Shown: positions 1 through 6,008 of the stretch, piece by piece | Layout of the letters: each line of letters begins with the position of its first letter | Position numbering within the stretch: the first letter of the stretch is position 1 | The notes under the pieces: generated by a model | What the model was told of the DNA's origin: nothing | Database searches by the model: none | The model's input: only the letters and a program-made list of their open reading frames with translations | Position numbers and translations under genes: made by a program | Source: Betaproteobacteria bacterium | GTDB lineage: Bacteria > Pseudomonadota > Gammaproteobacteria > Burkholderiales > Usitatibacteraceae | Assembly (NCBI GenBank): GCA_012274175.1 | Contig: JAAOZZ010000209.1 | Span: 1-6,510 of the forward strand | Reading direction: 5' to 3' | DNA length: 6,510 nt

Positions 1-1283
1 CCCGCCCACGCCGCGTCGTATCCGCGGTCGAGCGTCGGGGATTCCAGCGCGTAGGCCGTGGGATCGAAGAGGTAGCGGCTTTCGAACATGATCGCCAGCA
101 TCTCGCCCAGGTACTGCGGTGCAAGCTGGGCCGCCACGGCGCTCTCGTAGGACGCGCGGTCGGGTCCGTGGGCGCTCATCGCGTTGTGCAGGCTCGCACC
201 CCCGGGGACGAACCCGCCGCGCTTCGAGTCGTACTCGCCGCGCACCAGGCCCATGAATTCGCTCATCACGTTGCGGTGGAAATACGGCGGGCGGAACGTG
301 TGCTCGGCCACGGTCCAGCGGGGCGGGAAGATCACGAAGTCGACGTTCGCCGTGCCCGGCGTGTCCGACGGCGACGTGAGCACCGTGAAGATCGACGGAT
401 CGGGATGGTCGAAGGTCACGGTGTTGACCGCGTTGAAGCGCGCGAGGTCGTACTTGTACGGATGGTAGTTGCCGTGCCACGCCACCACGTCGAGGGGCGA
501 CTGGTCGAAATGGGCGGTCCACAGGTGCCCTCCCTGCTTGGCCACGACTTCCATGGGACCGATGCGATCCTCGAACGCCGCCGCGGGCGCCAGGAAATCC
601 CGCGCCTGGGCGAGGCCGTTCGAGCCGATGGGTCCCAGCTCCGGCAGTCGCAGGGGGGAGCCGTAGTTCTCGCAGACGTATCCGCGCGCCAGGGGCCCGA
701 GGATTTCGGCGCGGAACTTCACTCCGCGCGGCACCACCGCGATCTCGCCGGGACCGAGTGCCAGGCGGCCGAACTCCGTGCACAGGGTGAGCGCGCCTTC
801 CTGCGGGACGATGAGCAGCTCGCCGTCGACGTCGTAGAACACGCGGCTTTCCATGGACCGGTTGGCGCAATACAGGTGCACGCCCGCTCCGCGCTGCGCC
901 CGCGCGTCCCCGCTGGTGGCGAAGGTCGCCAGGCCGTCGAGGAAGTCCGTGGGCTGCGAAGGCGCCGGCTGCGGCGACCAGCGCAGGCGGTTGGGCGAGC
1001 ATTCCACCTCGAGGCACGCGGCCGTGCGAAGGCGGCCCTCGCCGATGCGCCGGAAGGGCGAGTGCATGGCCGAGGGCCGCAGCCGGTAGAGCCAGGAGCG
1101 CAGGTTCTGGGATCGCGGAGCGGTGAAGGCCGAGCCCGAAAGCTGCTCCGCGTAAAGACCGAAGGGGACTTGCTGCGGCGAGTTCTGCCCGACCGGCAGC
1201 GCGCCTTCCACCGCCTCCGAGGCGTGGTGGGAGCCGAAGCCCGGGAGGTATTCCAGCGGCGCGTCGACGGCCTGGTCGTTCAT
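1..1283 (-). CDS. hmgA: homogentisate 1,2-dioxygenase, 3' end cut by window edge
   Basis: A cytoplasmic non-haem Fe(II) dioxygenase that opens the ring of homogentisate to give maleylacetoacetate in tyrosine/phenylalanine breakdown. The protein starts [18 protein letters not shown] and continues with the family blocks [26 protein letters not shown] and [10 protein letters not shown]. Counting from this ATG, the iron ligands of the human enzyme (H335, E341, H371) correspond to H336 and E342 in [12 protein letters not shown] and H372 in AHGPD; the catalytic H292 corresponds to H293 in FDHPDPS. About 427 codons are present, ending DRGYDAAWA. Known enzymes run about 430-445 residues, so only some ten residues should be missing off the left edge. 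The start lies 13 bases after the hppD stop, with GGGGA just upstream, so the two are probably one transcript. I see no lesion in the part present. Identification is very secure. Confidence 0.96.
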   Translation of the reverse strand, partial: MNDQAVDAPLEYLPGFGSHHASEAVEGALPVGQNSPQQVPFGLYAEQLSGSAFTAPRSQNLRSWLYRLRPSAMHSPFRRIGEGRLRTAACLEVECSPNRLRWSPQPAPSQPTDFLDGLATFATSGDARAQRGAGVHLYCANRSMESRVFYDVDGELLIVPQEGALTLCTEFGRLALGPGEIAVVPRGVKFRAEILGPLARGYVCENYGSPLRLPELGPIGSNGLAQARDFLAPAAAFEDRIGPMEVVAKQGGHLWTAHFDQSPLDVVAWHGNYHPYKYDLARFNAVNTVTFDHPDPSIFTVLTSPSDTPGTANVDFVIFPPRWTVAEHTFRPPYFHRNVMSEFMGLVRGEYDSKRGGFVPGGASLHNAMSAHGPDRASYESAVAAQLAPQYLGEMLAIMFESRYLFDPTAYALESPTLDRGYDAAWA

Positions 1284-1296
1284 GGCGTCCCCGCGC

Positions 1297-2433
1297 TCAC
1301 AGCACGCCGCGGGCGATCTGGTCCGCCTCGATCGACTCGAAGAGCGCGCGGAAGTTGCCCTCGCCGAATCCCTCGTTGCCCTTCCTCTGGATGATCTCGA
1401 AAAATATCGGGCCGATGACGGTTTCGGTGAAGATCTGCAGCAGCTTGTCCTCGCGGCGGTCCTTGTCCACGCCCTCGCCGTCGATGAGTATCCCGGCCGC
1501 CCGCAGGCGCTCGAGGTCCTCGCCATGGTTGGGCACGCGCGCGTCGACGCGCTCGTAGTATGCGTCGGGGGTGTCGAGGAAGCGCACCGAGCGCGACCGC
1601 AGCGCCTCCACCGTGGCGTAGATGTCGTCCGTGGCGAGCGCGATGTGCTGGATGCCCTCGCCGTGGTACGCGTCGAGGTACTCCTGGATCTGGGACTTGC
1701 GGTCCGAAGGCTCGTTGATGGGGATGCGGATCTTGCCGCAGGGGCTCGTCATCGCGCGGGACGTGAGACCGGTCTTGGCGCCCTGGATGTCGAAGTAGCG
1801 CACCTCGCGGAAGTTGAAGAGCTTCTCGTAGAACCGCGCCCACACGTCCATGCGGCCCGCGTAGACGTTGTGGGTGAGGTGGTCGATGCGGGTGAGGCCC
1901 GCTCCCCGCGGGTGGCGCTGCGCGCCTTCGATCGGGATGAAGTCGACGTCGTAGATGGAGATACCCTCTCCCCGGCCCTCTCCCAGGGGAGAGGGAGCCA
2001 CGCCTTCTCCCGGGGCAGAGAGGGACTTTTGGTAGCGGTCGACGAAGTAGATGAGGCTGCCGCCGATGCCCTGGATCGCGGGGATGTTCAGCTCCATGGG
2101 GCCCACCTTGCCGTGGAAGGGCTTCGCACCCAGGTCCAGGGCGCGCTGCCACGCCTGCGCCGCGTCCTTCACGCGCATCGCGAAGGCGCAGGCCGAGGGG
2201 CCGTGCACGCGCGCGAACGACTGCGCGAAGCTGTCGGGCTCGCGGTTCACGATGAAGTTGATCTCCCCCTGGCGGTACAGGAGCGCGTCCTTCGAGCGAT
2301 GGCGGGCCACGGCGGTGAAGCCGAGCTGCTCGAAGAGCGCGCCCAGGAGCCGCGGGTCGGGGGCGGTGTACTCGACGAACTCGAAGCCGTCGGTACCCAT
2401 GGGATTGTCGTGGTCGGGCGCGGTCTGGCTCAT
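1297..2433 (-). CDS. hppD: 4-hydroxyphenylpyruvate dioxygenase with a repeat-encoded insertion
   Basis: Converts 4-hydroxyphenylpyruvate to homogentisate with Fe(II) and O2, feeding hmgA next to it; cytoplasmic. The 378-residue protein has two vicinal-oxygen-chelate halves. The family blocks [63 protein letters not shown] and [12 protein letters not shown] are all clear. The three iron ligands (H161, H240, E322 in the Pseudomonas enzyme) are H185, H263 and E346 here. The roughly +24 offset is mostly due to an extra stretch at residues 135-154, between VDRY and SIYDVDF, encoded by a palindromic repeat; without it the length would match the usual ~358. I chose ATG at 2433 ([13 protein letters not shown]) because GGGGGA precedes it and it fits the family N-terminus. 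An in-frame ATG 60 bases upstream would add a low-complexity Arg/Ala/Pro tail. First gene of a probable hppD-hmgA operon. Confidence 0.96.
   Translation of the reverse strand: MSQTAPDHDNPMGTDGFEFVEYTAPDPRLLGALFEQLGFTAVARHRSKDALLYRQGEINFIVNREPDSFAQSFARVHGPSACAFAMRVKDAAQAWQRALDLGAKPFHGKVGPMELNIPAIQGIGGSLIYFVDRYQKSLSAPGEGVAPSPLGEGRGEGISIYDVDFIPIEGAQRHPRGAGLTRIDHLTHNVYAGRMDVWARFYEKLFNFREVRYFDIQGAKTGLTSRAMTSPCGKIRIPINEPSDRKSQIQEYLDAYHGEGIQHIALATDDIYATVEALRSRSVRFLDTPDAYYERVDARVPNHGEDLERLRAAGILIDGEGVDKDRREDKLLQIFTETVIGPIFFEIIQRKGNEGFGEGNFRALFESIEADQIARGVL
1963..2025. repeat. GC-rich palindromic repeat inserted in frame in hppD
   Basis: The block contains CCCTCTCCC at 1964-1972 and again at 1976-1984. 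The exact inverted copy GGGAGAGGG sits at 1987-1995, giving a 9-bp perfect stem with a 2-base centre. A weaker second half follows, with TTCTCCC near 2005-2011 and GAGAGGG near 2018-2024. This CCCTCTCCC/GGGAGAGGG type is familiar from intergenic spacers of many GC-rich Proteobacteria (remembered, not searched). Read on the minus strand it encodes the Gly/Glu/Pro/Ser-rich residues 136-157 of HPPD. Against the Pseudomonas enzyme about 20 residues (60 bases) are extra, so the insertion kept the frame. It falls at a loop between VDRY and SIYDVDF, away from the iron ligands. The precise ends of the repeat are approximate. Confidence 0.8.
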
Positions 2434-2472
2434 GGGATCCCCCGTTGGTCGGGCGCGGGAGGCGTCCGGCGC

Positions 2473-2491
2473 GGCTCGCGGCCGCCGAGCC
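2473..2491. promoter_or_regulatory. dyad GGCTCG-N7-CGAGCC, possible operator
   Basis: GGCTCG at 2473-2478 is perfectly inverted as CGAGCC at 2486-2491, around a 7-base centre that itself contains CGGCCG. It would lie at about +1 to +17 of an hppD transcript starting from the candidate -10 at 2496-2501, a position where a repressor or a 5'-leader hairpin could act. Six-base GC arms arise easily by chance in this composition, so this is only suggestive. Confidence 0.22.
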
Positions 2492-2551
2492 ATGAATTCT
2501 ACCCGCCTCGGCCGCACCGACCGGCGCATCCTCGCCCACCTGTCGGGCTAG
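2492..2551 (+). pseudogene. possible N-terminal remnant of an Lrp/AsnC-family regulator
   Basis: An ATG at 2492 opens a 19-residue frame, [19 protein letters not shown], closed by TAG at 2549-2551. The stretch [12 protein letters not shown] closely resembles the opening of Lrp/AsnC regulators (typically LDRxDRxIL followed by xxLQxDGR), just before their helix-turn-helix. Nothing downstream in any frame continues the family pattern, so only a stub remains. Regulators of this family often sit divergently beside hppD, as I recall, and the stub lies exactly there, pointing away from hppD. No strong ribosome site precedes it. A chance match in Arg-rich GC sequence is possible, because only about 12 residues carry the resemblance. 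Confidence 0.4.
2496..2501 (-). promoter_or_regulatory. candidate -10 element for hppD-hmgA
   Basis: On the minus strand this reads TAGAAT, one base from the sigma-70 consensus TATAAT and the most AT-rich spot upstream of hppD. Transcription would start near 2489, giving a leader of about 55 bases. No convincing TTGACA-like -35 lies 16-18 bases upstream, so an activator might be needed or the site may be wrong. Confidence 0.3.
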
Positions 2552-2572
2552 GTTCGGCGCCGGGAACGGGGA

Positions 2573-2591
2573 TGCGCGGGGCGTTCGCGCA
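2573..2591. promoter_or_regulatory. dyad TGCGCG-N7-CGCGCA, possible operator
   Basis: TGCGCG at 2573-2578 is inverted exactly at 2586-2591 around 7 bases. It ends two bases before the TTGACT of the candidate operon promoter, a usual place for an activator. It has the same 6-7-6 layout as the dyad at 2473-2491, but the arm sequences differ. GC-rich composition makes chance dyads common. Confidence 0.22.
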
Positions 2592-2593
2592 AA

Positions 2594-2623
2594 TTGACTT
2601 GCCGTGCGCCGATCCGGCACAGT
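2594..2623 (+). promoter_or_regulatory. candidate promoter of the ABC importer operon
   Basis: TTGACT at 2594-2599 matches five of six bases of the sigma-70 -35 box and stands out in an AT-rich patch beginning AAATTGACTT. With an 18-base spacer the -10 would be CACAGT at 2618-2623, which is a poor match. Transcription would begin around 2630, just upstream of the leader frame and the permease start. Confidence 0.35.
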
Positions 2624-2651
2624 AGGGCCTCACCCGGGGAGACGAAAAGAC

Positions 2652-2687
2652 ATGCCCACCGCCAAGAGCCCGAGGGCGGCCGCTTGA
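2652..2687 (+). CDS. 11-codon leader frame overlapping the permease start
   Basis: ATG at 2652 opens MPTAKSPRAAA and stops at TGA 2685-2687. The stop overlaps the proposed TTG start of the permease (2684-2686) as TTGA, a typical arrangement for translational coupling. A purine-rich GGGGAGACGAAAAGAC stretch precedes the ATG. It could be a leader peptide, a relic of an earlier permease start in a different frame, or chance. No similarity is recognised. Confidence 0.2.
   Translation: MPTAKSPRAAA
2672..2676 (+). promoter_or_regulatory. ribosome binding site that decides the TTG start at 2684
   Basis: GAGGG ends 7 bases before TTG at 2684. That TTG opens (M)IAFVLRRALQGV, the standard N-terminus of DppB-type permeases. 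Upstream in the same frame is only an ATG at 2594, on top of the candidate -35 box, which would add 30 residues unlike the family. The TTG start is therefore preferred. Confidence 0.5.
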
Positions 2688-3651
2688 TCGCGTTCGTCCT
2701 GCGCCGAGCCCTCCAGGGCGTGCTCGTGATGCTCGTCGTGGGGCTCATCGCGTTCTCGCTCTTCAACTTCGTGGGCGACCCGGTGGCGCAGATGCTGCCT
2801 CCCGAGGCGACCCAGGCCGACCGGGACGCGATGCGCCACACCCTCGGCCTCGACCGCCCGTTCTACCTGCAGTTCGCGACCTTCATCGGCAACGCGGTGC
2901 GCGGGAACTTCGGCATGTCGCTGCGCATCGGCAGGCCCGTGTCGGCGCTGCTGGCCGAGCGGCTTCCCGCGACCCTCGAGCTCGCCCTCGTGGCCTCCCT
3001 CATCGGATTGGCGGTGGGCATCCCCGTGGGCGTATACACGGCGCTGCATCGCGACGCGTGGCTGTAGCGCGCCATGCTCACGACCTCGCTCGTGGGCGTG
3101 TCGCTGGCCAAGTTCCTCATCGGCATCTTCCTCATCCTCATCTTCGCGGTGTGGCTGGGCCTGCTGCCCTCGTTCGGGCGCGGCGACACGGTGCAGCTGG
3201 GCTTCTGGTCGACGGGCCTGCTCACGGAATCGGGACTGAAGGCGTTGATCCTGCCCTCCATCACGCTCGGCTTCTTTCCGCTCACCCTCATCATGCGGCT
3301 CGTGCGCTCGGAGATGCTCGAGGTGCTGAGGAGCGACTACATCAAGTTCGCCCGCGCCCGGGGCTTGGGCGAGCGCGCGGTGAACTTCGGCCACGCCCTC
3401 AAGAACACGCTGGTCCCGGTGATCACGATCACGGGACTGCAGCTGGGCGGCATCATCGCCTTCGCGATCATCACGGAGCAGGTGTTCCAGTGGCCCGGCA
3501 TGGGGCGCTCTTCATCCAGGCGGTGCAGTTCGCCGACATCCCGGTGATGGCGGCGTACCTGTGCCTGATCGGCCTCATCTTCGTGGTGATCAACCTGGTG
3601 GTGGACCTGCTCTACTACCTGGTCGACCCGCGGCTGCGGTCGGAGCGCTGA
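2684..3651 (+). pseudogene. DppB-like peptide/nickel ABC permease with in-frame stop and frameshift
   Basis: The first integral membrane permease of a Dpp/Opp-type importer, pairing with the downstream DppC-like permease to form the channel. Family features are clear: first membrane helix at about residues 9-29, FVGDPVAQM, the RLPATLEL block, GIPVGVYTALHRD, the PSITLG block, and an EAA-type ATPase-contact loop from about codon 218 (DYIKFARARGLGERA). Two lesions break it. Codon 128 is TAG (3065-3067) after HRDAWL, where relatives usually have Ser; TCG to TAG is one base, and the frame continues straight on. Then after WPGMG one base is missing within 3502-3506, and the family sequence resumes one frame over with ALFIQAVQFADIPVMAAYL to the TGA at 3649-3651. 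Corrected, it would have about 322 residues, normal for the family. ATG at 3074 could restart translation but would give only part of a permease. Either a recent pseudogene or sequence error. Confidence 0.88.
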
Positions 3652-4565
3652 TGATCCTGGCGCTGCGCCGCTTCATCGACGGCGACTTCTTCTACAGCTT
3701 CCGCCGCCGTCCGGGGGTCGTCGTCGCGGCCCTCGTGACCGCCGTGTGCCTGCTCGCCGCGCTCTTCGCCCCGTGGGTGGCGCCCCACGACCCGTTCGAC
3801 CTGAAGACGCTGAACCTGCTCGACGCGTTCACGCCGCCGGCTTGGACCGCCCAGGGCAATTCGGCCTACCTGCTGGGCACCGACGACCAGGGGCGCGACG
3901 TGCTCTCGGCGATCATCTTCGGCTCGCGCATGTCCCTGCTGGTGGGCGTGATCGCCACCATGCTCGCCATGGTGACGGGCGTGAGCCTGGGGCTCGTGAG
4001 CGGCTACGTGGGCGGCAAGGTGGACGCGTTCATCATGCGCGTGGCCGACGTACAGCTGTCGTTCCCCGCCATCCTGATCGCGCTCCTGGTCGACGGCCTG
4101 CTGCGCGCAGCACTTCCCCGGGACCTTACCGACGATCTGGCTGTCTACGTCCTGGTGCTCGCCATAGCGGCCTCCGGTTGGGTCCGCTATGCGCGCACCG
4201 TACGGGGATCCACCCTGGTGGAGCGCAACAAGGAATATGTGCAGGCGGCCCGGGTGATCGGAAGACATCCGCTCGCCATCATGTTCACCCATGTGCTGCC
4301 CAACGCGCTCGGGCCGGTGCTCGTGCTCGTGACGCTGCACATCGGGGAGGCCATCATCACGGAGGCCACCTTGTCGTTCCTGGGGGTGGGAGTGCCGGCG
4401 ACCCAGCCGTCGCTGGGCACCCTCATCCGCATCGGCAACGATTTCCTTTTGTCGGGAGAATGGTGGATCACCGTATTCCCGGGCGCCGCGCTGGTCGCGC
4501 TGGTGCTCGCCATCAACGTCCTGGGGGACTGGTTACGCGACGCCCTCAACCCCAGGCTGCGATAG
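3651..4565 (+). CDS. DppC-like peptide/nickel ABC transporter permease
   Basis: The second membrane permease of the importer, 304 residues. An N-terminal cytoplasmic stretch is followed by a membrane helix at about 22-43 (GVVVAALVTAVCLLAALF). The family hallmark GTDDQGRDVLS is at 76-86, followed by several membrane helices. The EAA loop, which docks on the ATPases, covers about 195-218 (EYVQAARVIGRHPLAIMFTH), followed by LPNALGPV. The TLSFLGVGVPATQPSLG block and the closing GDWLRDALNPRLR are typical. The ATG overlaps the stop of the DppB-like gene as TGATG, and GGAG lies 5 bases upstream, suggesting translational coupling. It is fully open, in contrast to its partner. Codons 151-210 (4101-4280) use A/T third bases far more than the rest of the gene. 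The substrate (dipeptides, oligopeptides, nickel, or other) cannot be read from the permease. Confidence 0.93.
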   Translation: MILALRRFIDGDFFYSFRRRPGVVVAALVTAVCLLAALFAPWVAPHDPFDLKTLNLLDAFTPPAWTAQGNSAYLLGTDDQGRDVLSAIIFGSRMSLLVGVIATMLAMVTGVSLGLVSGYVGGKVDAFIMRVADVQLSFPAILIALLVDGLLRAALPRDLTDDLAVYVLVLAIAASGWVRYARTVRGSTLVERNKEYVQAARVIGRHPLAIMFTHVLPNALGPVLVLVTLHIGEAIITEATLSFLGVGVPATQPSLGTLIRIGNDFLLSGEWWITVFPGAALVALVLAINVLGDWLRDALNPRLR

Positions 4566-4575
4566 CGTCGCGATG

Positions 4576-4580
4576 AAAGG
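4576..4580 (+). promoter_or_regulatory. ribosome binding site that decides the start at 4588
   Basis: AAAGG ends 7 bases before ATG 4588, ideal spacing. The in-frame ATG at 4573 would overlap this site and has only CG-rich sequence upstream. Starting at 4588 also gives a cleaner signal peptide (MKRIL). Confidence 0.5.
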
Positions 4581-4587
4581 CATTTCC

Positions 4588-4992
4588 ATGAAACGCATCC
4601 TGATAGCCGCTTCCGTCCTCTGCGCAGCCGCCGCGGCCACCGCCGCCACCGGTCCCTTCGACCAGCCCTACTCCATCATCGAGAACGACACGGTCCGCTC
4701 GGCGGATCCGAATGTGATCGGCGTGATCGTGAATCGCGTGGACGAGCACAACGCCATGCCGGGCAATCGCGCCGTGGTACCGCCCGGCACCCACCAGGTG
4801 ACCGTCGACGTTCCACCGCGCAAGGGCTTCCATACCGCCTCCCAGCACACCTTCACCCTGGTGACGGAACCCTGCACGCGCTATTACCTGTCGGCCAAGC
4901 TCGCGAGCCAGGTGACCCAGCAGTGGGATCCGATCGTGCGCAGCAAGGAACGCATCGGCGAGTGCGAGACCAAGTTCGCCAAGGCCCGATGA
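4588..4992 (+). CDS. small secreted protein of unknown function inside the ABC operon
   Basis: A 134-residue protein I do not recognise. It begins with a clear signal peptide: MKR, then a hydrophobic Ala-rich core to about residue 19 or 20 (ATAAT), a likely signal peptidase I site. The Cys at residue 12 is preceded by Leu, so it is not a good lipobox. The mature part, about 114 residues, reads like a small beta-rich domain: IGVIVNRVDEHN, then VVPPGTHQVTVDVPP, a TFTLVTEPC strand, and YYLSAKL. It has just two cysteines (C96, C126), which could form a disulfide. The PPGTH/TVDV/YYL pattern faintly recalls PEGA- or DUF2846-like domains, but that is a guess. It lies 22 bases after the DppC-like gene and overlaps the DppD-like start as ATGA, so it is made with the importer. 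Its place suggests a periplasmic accessory role, but nothing in the sequence shows one. It is too small to be a usual binding protein. Confidence 0.85.
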   Translation: MKRILIAASVLCAAAAATAATGPFDQPYSIIENDTVRSADPNVIGVIVNRVDEHNAMPGNRAVVPPGTHQVTVDVPPRKGFHTASQHTFTLVTEPCTRYYLSAKLASQVTQQWDPIVRSKERIGECETKFAKAR

Positions 4993-6008
4993 CGGGAGCG
5001 CTCCTCGAGGTGAGCCACCTGCGCGTCGAGTTCAATACGCGGCGCGGCACGCTGGTGGCCATCGACGACGTGAGCTTCGACATCGCGCCCGGCGAGGTGC
5101 TGGGCGTGGTGGGGGAATCGGGCGCGGGCAAGTCCATCACCGGCACGGCGATCATCGGCCTCCTCGAGCGCCCGGGCCGCATCGCCGGGGGCGAGATCCG
5201 CCTCGAGGGCAGCCGCATCGACAACCTGCCGCAGGAGGCGCTGCGCAGGATCCGGGGACGGCGCATCGGGGCGATCTTCCAGGATCCGCTCACGTCCCTC
5301 GATCCGCTGTACACCATCGGACAGCAGCTGGTGGAGACGATCCAGGCGCACCTCCCGCTCACGGCCGCGCAGGCCCGGTCCCGGGCGATCGAGCTGCTGG
5401 GCGAGGTGGGCATTTCCGCGCCCGAGCGGCGCATCGACCACTATCCCCACCAGTTCCCGGGGGGAATGCGCCAGCGGGTCGTGATCGCGCTCGCCCTGTG
5501 CGCCAATCCGCGGCTCATCATCGCCGACGAGCCCACCACGGCGCTGGACGTCTCGGTCCAGGCGCAGATCATCACGCTCATCAAGCGCCTGGGCCGGGAG
5601 CACGGCACGGCGGTGATGCTGGTCACCCACGACATGGGCGTGATCGCCGAGACGGCCGATCGCGTCGCGGTGATGTACGCGGGGCGCATCGTCGAGATCG
5701 GCCCGGTGCAGGCGGTGATCCACGATCCCCAGCATCCCTACACGGCGGGGCTCATGGGGTCCATCCCCACCGTGGGCCAGGACACGGAGCGCCTGCCCCA
5801 GATCGAAGGCTCGATGCCGCGGCTGGACGCGATCCCCGCGGGCTGCGCCTTCAACCCGCGCTGTCCCCGCGCGTTCGACCGCTGCCGCGCCGAGCGCCCG
5901 GGGCTGCTCGAAGCCCATGGCACGCTCGCCGCGTGCTGGCTGCACGCGCCCGAGCGCGCCGCGATCGGTGCCCGTCCCGGGTGGAGCGAGGGAGCGGTGC
6001 ATGGCTGA
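4989..6008 (+). CDS. DppD-like peptide/nickel ABC transporter ATP-binding protein
   Basis: One of two cytoplasmic ATPases that power the importer, 339 residues. It has Walker A GESGAGKS at 42-49, Q-loop Q98 in IFQDPLTSLDP, Walker B LIIADE at 176-181 with catalytic E181, the D-loop ALDVS and switch H214. The signature reads FPGGMRQR at 156-163: Pro157 stands where Ser of LSGGQ/FSGGM is expected (codon CCG at 5457-5459). The C-terminal oligo_HPY region follows (HPYTAGLMGSIP) with four cysteines C286, C292, C299 and C316. In a DppD of known structure the matching cysteines hold an iron-sulfur cluster. The ATG overlaps the upstream gene as ATGA and has AAGG 4 bases before it. It ends inside the DppF-like gene with an 8-base overlap. 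A short extra tail of about 20 residues follows the last cysteine. Substrate class is not determinable. Confidence 0.93.
   Translation: MTGALLEVSHLRVEFNTRRGTLVAIDDVSFDIAPGEVLGVVGESGAGKSITGTAIIGLLERPGRIAGGEIRLEGSRIDNLPQEALRRIRGRRIGAIFQDPLTSLDPLYTIGQQLVETIQAHLPLTAAQARSRAIELLGEVGISAPERRIDHYPHQFPGGMRQRVVIALALCANPRLIIADEPTTALDVSVQAQIITLIKRLGREHGTAVMLVTHDMGVIAETADRVAVMYAGRIVEIGPVQAVIHDPQHPYTAGLMGSIPTVGQDTERLPQIEGSMPRLDAIPAGCAFNPRCPRAFDRCRAERPGLLEAHGTLAACWLHAPERAAIGARPGWSEGAVHG

Larger units (their letters stand above)
2434..2683. promoter_or_regulatory. divergent control region between hppD-hmgA and the ABC operon
   Basis: These 250 bases separate the leftward hppD-hmgA pair from the rightward transporter operon and hold no complete gene. 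Inside are a candidate hppD -10 element, a candidate rightward promoter, two dyads of 6-7-6 geometry, a 19-codon fragment resembling an Lrp/AsnC regulator start, and an 11-codon leader frame. A near-palindrome with GTTC/GAAC ends and a GGCGCC core lies at 2552-2567. No terminator is expected or seen, since transcription diverges here. Confidence 0.6.

Noticed and set aside
168..1394. Long plus-strand open frame opposite hmgA
   Set aside because: Arg/Val/Ala-rich shadow of hmgA. The minus strand has all homogentisate dioxygenase ligands in place.
1964..1995. Strong hairpin as a transcription terminator
   Set aside because: It lies inside an open coding frame in the middle of HPPD, with no T-run on either strand directly after the stem.
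2434..2529. Upstream in-frame starts extending HPPD by up to 32 residues
   Set aside because: The extension is low-complexity Arg/Ala/Pro sequence unlike any HPPD, while ATG 2433 has GGGGGA before it and gives the family N-terminus.
1282..2625. Long plus-strand open frame opposite hppD
   Set aside because: It is antisense to a secure gene. It reads as a shadow of GC-rich codons and shows no family motifs except the short AsnC-like stretch, which lies in a different plus-strand frame and is reported separately.
3065..3067. TAG as a recoded pyrrolysine or programmed readthrough site
   Set aside because: The family has Ser here with no role for a special residue, no recoding structure is evident, and a second lesion lies downstream in the same gene.
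4573..4587. ATG at 4573 as start of the small secreted protein
   Set aside because: It lacks a ribosome site and would overlap the AAAGG that serves ATG 4588. The extra MKGIS adds nothing to the signal peptide.
4622..4625. Cys12 of the small secreted protein as a lipoprotein anchor
   Set aside because: The residue before it is Leu, not Gly/Ala/Ser, so it is not a proper lipobox. The Cys also lies within the hydrophobic core, upstream of a better peptidase I site.
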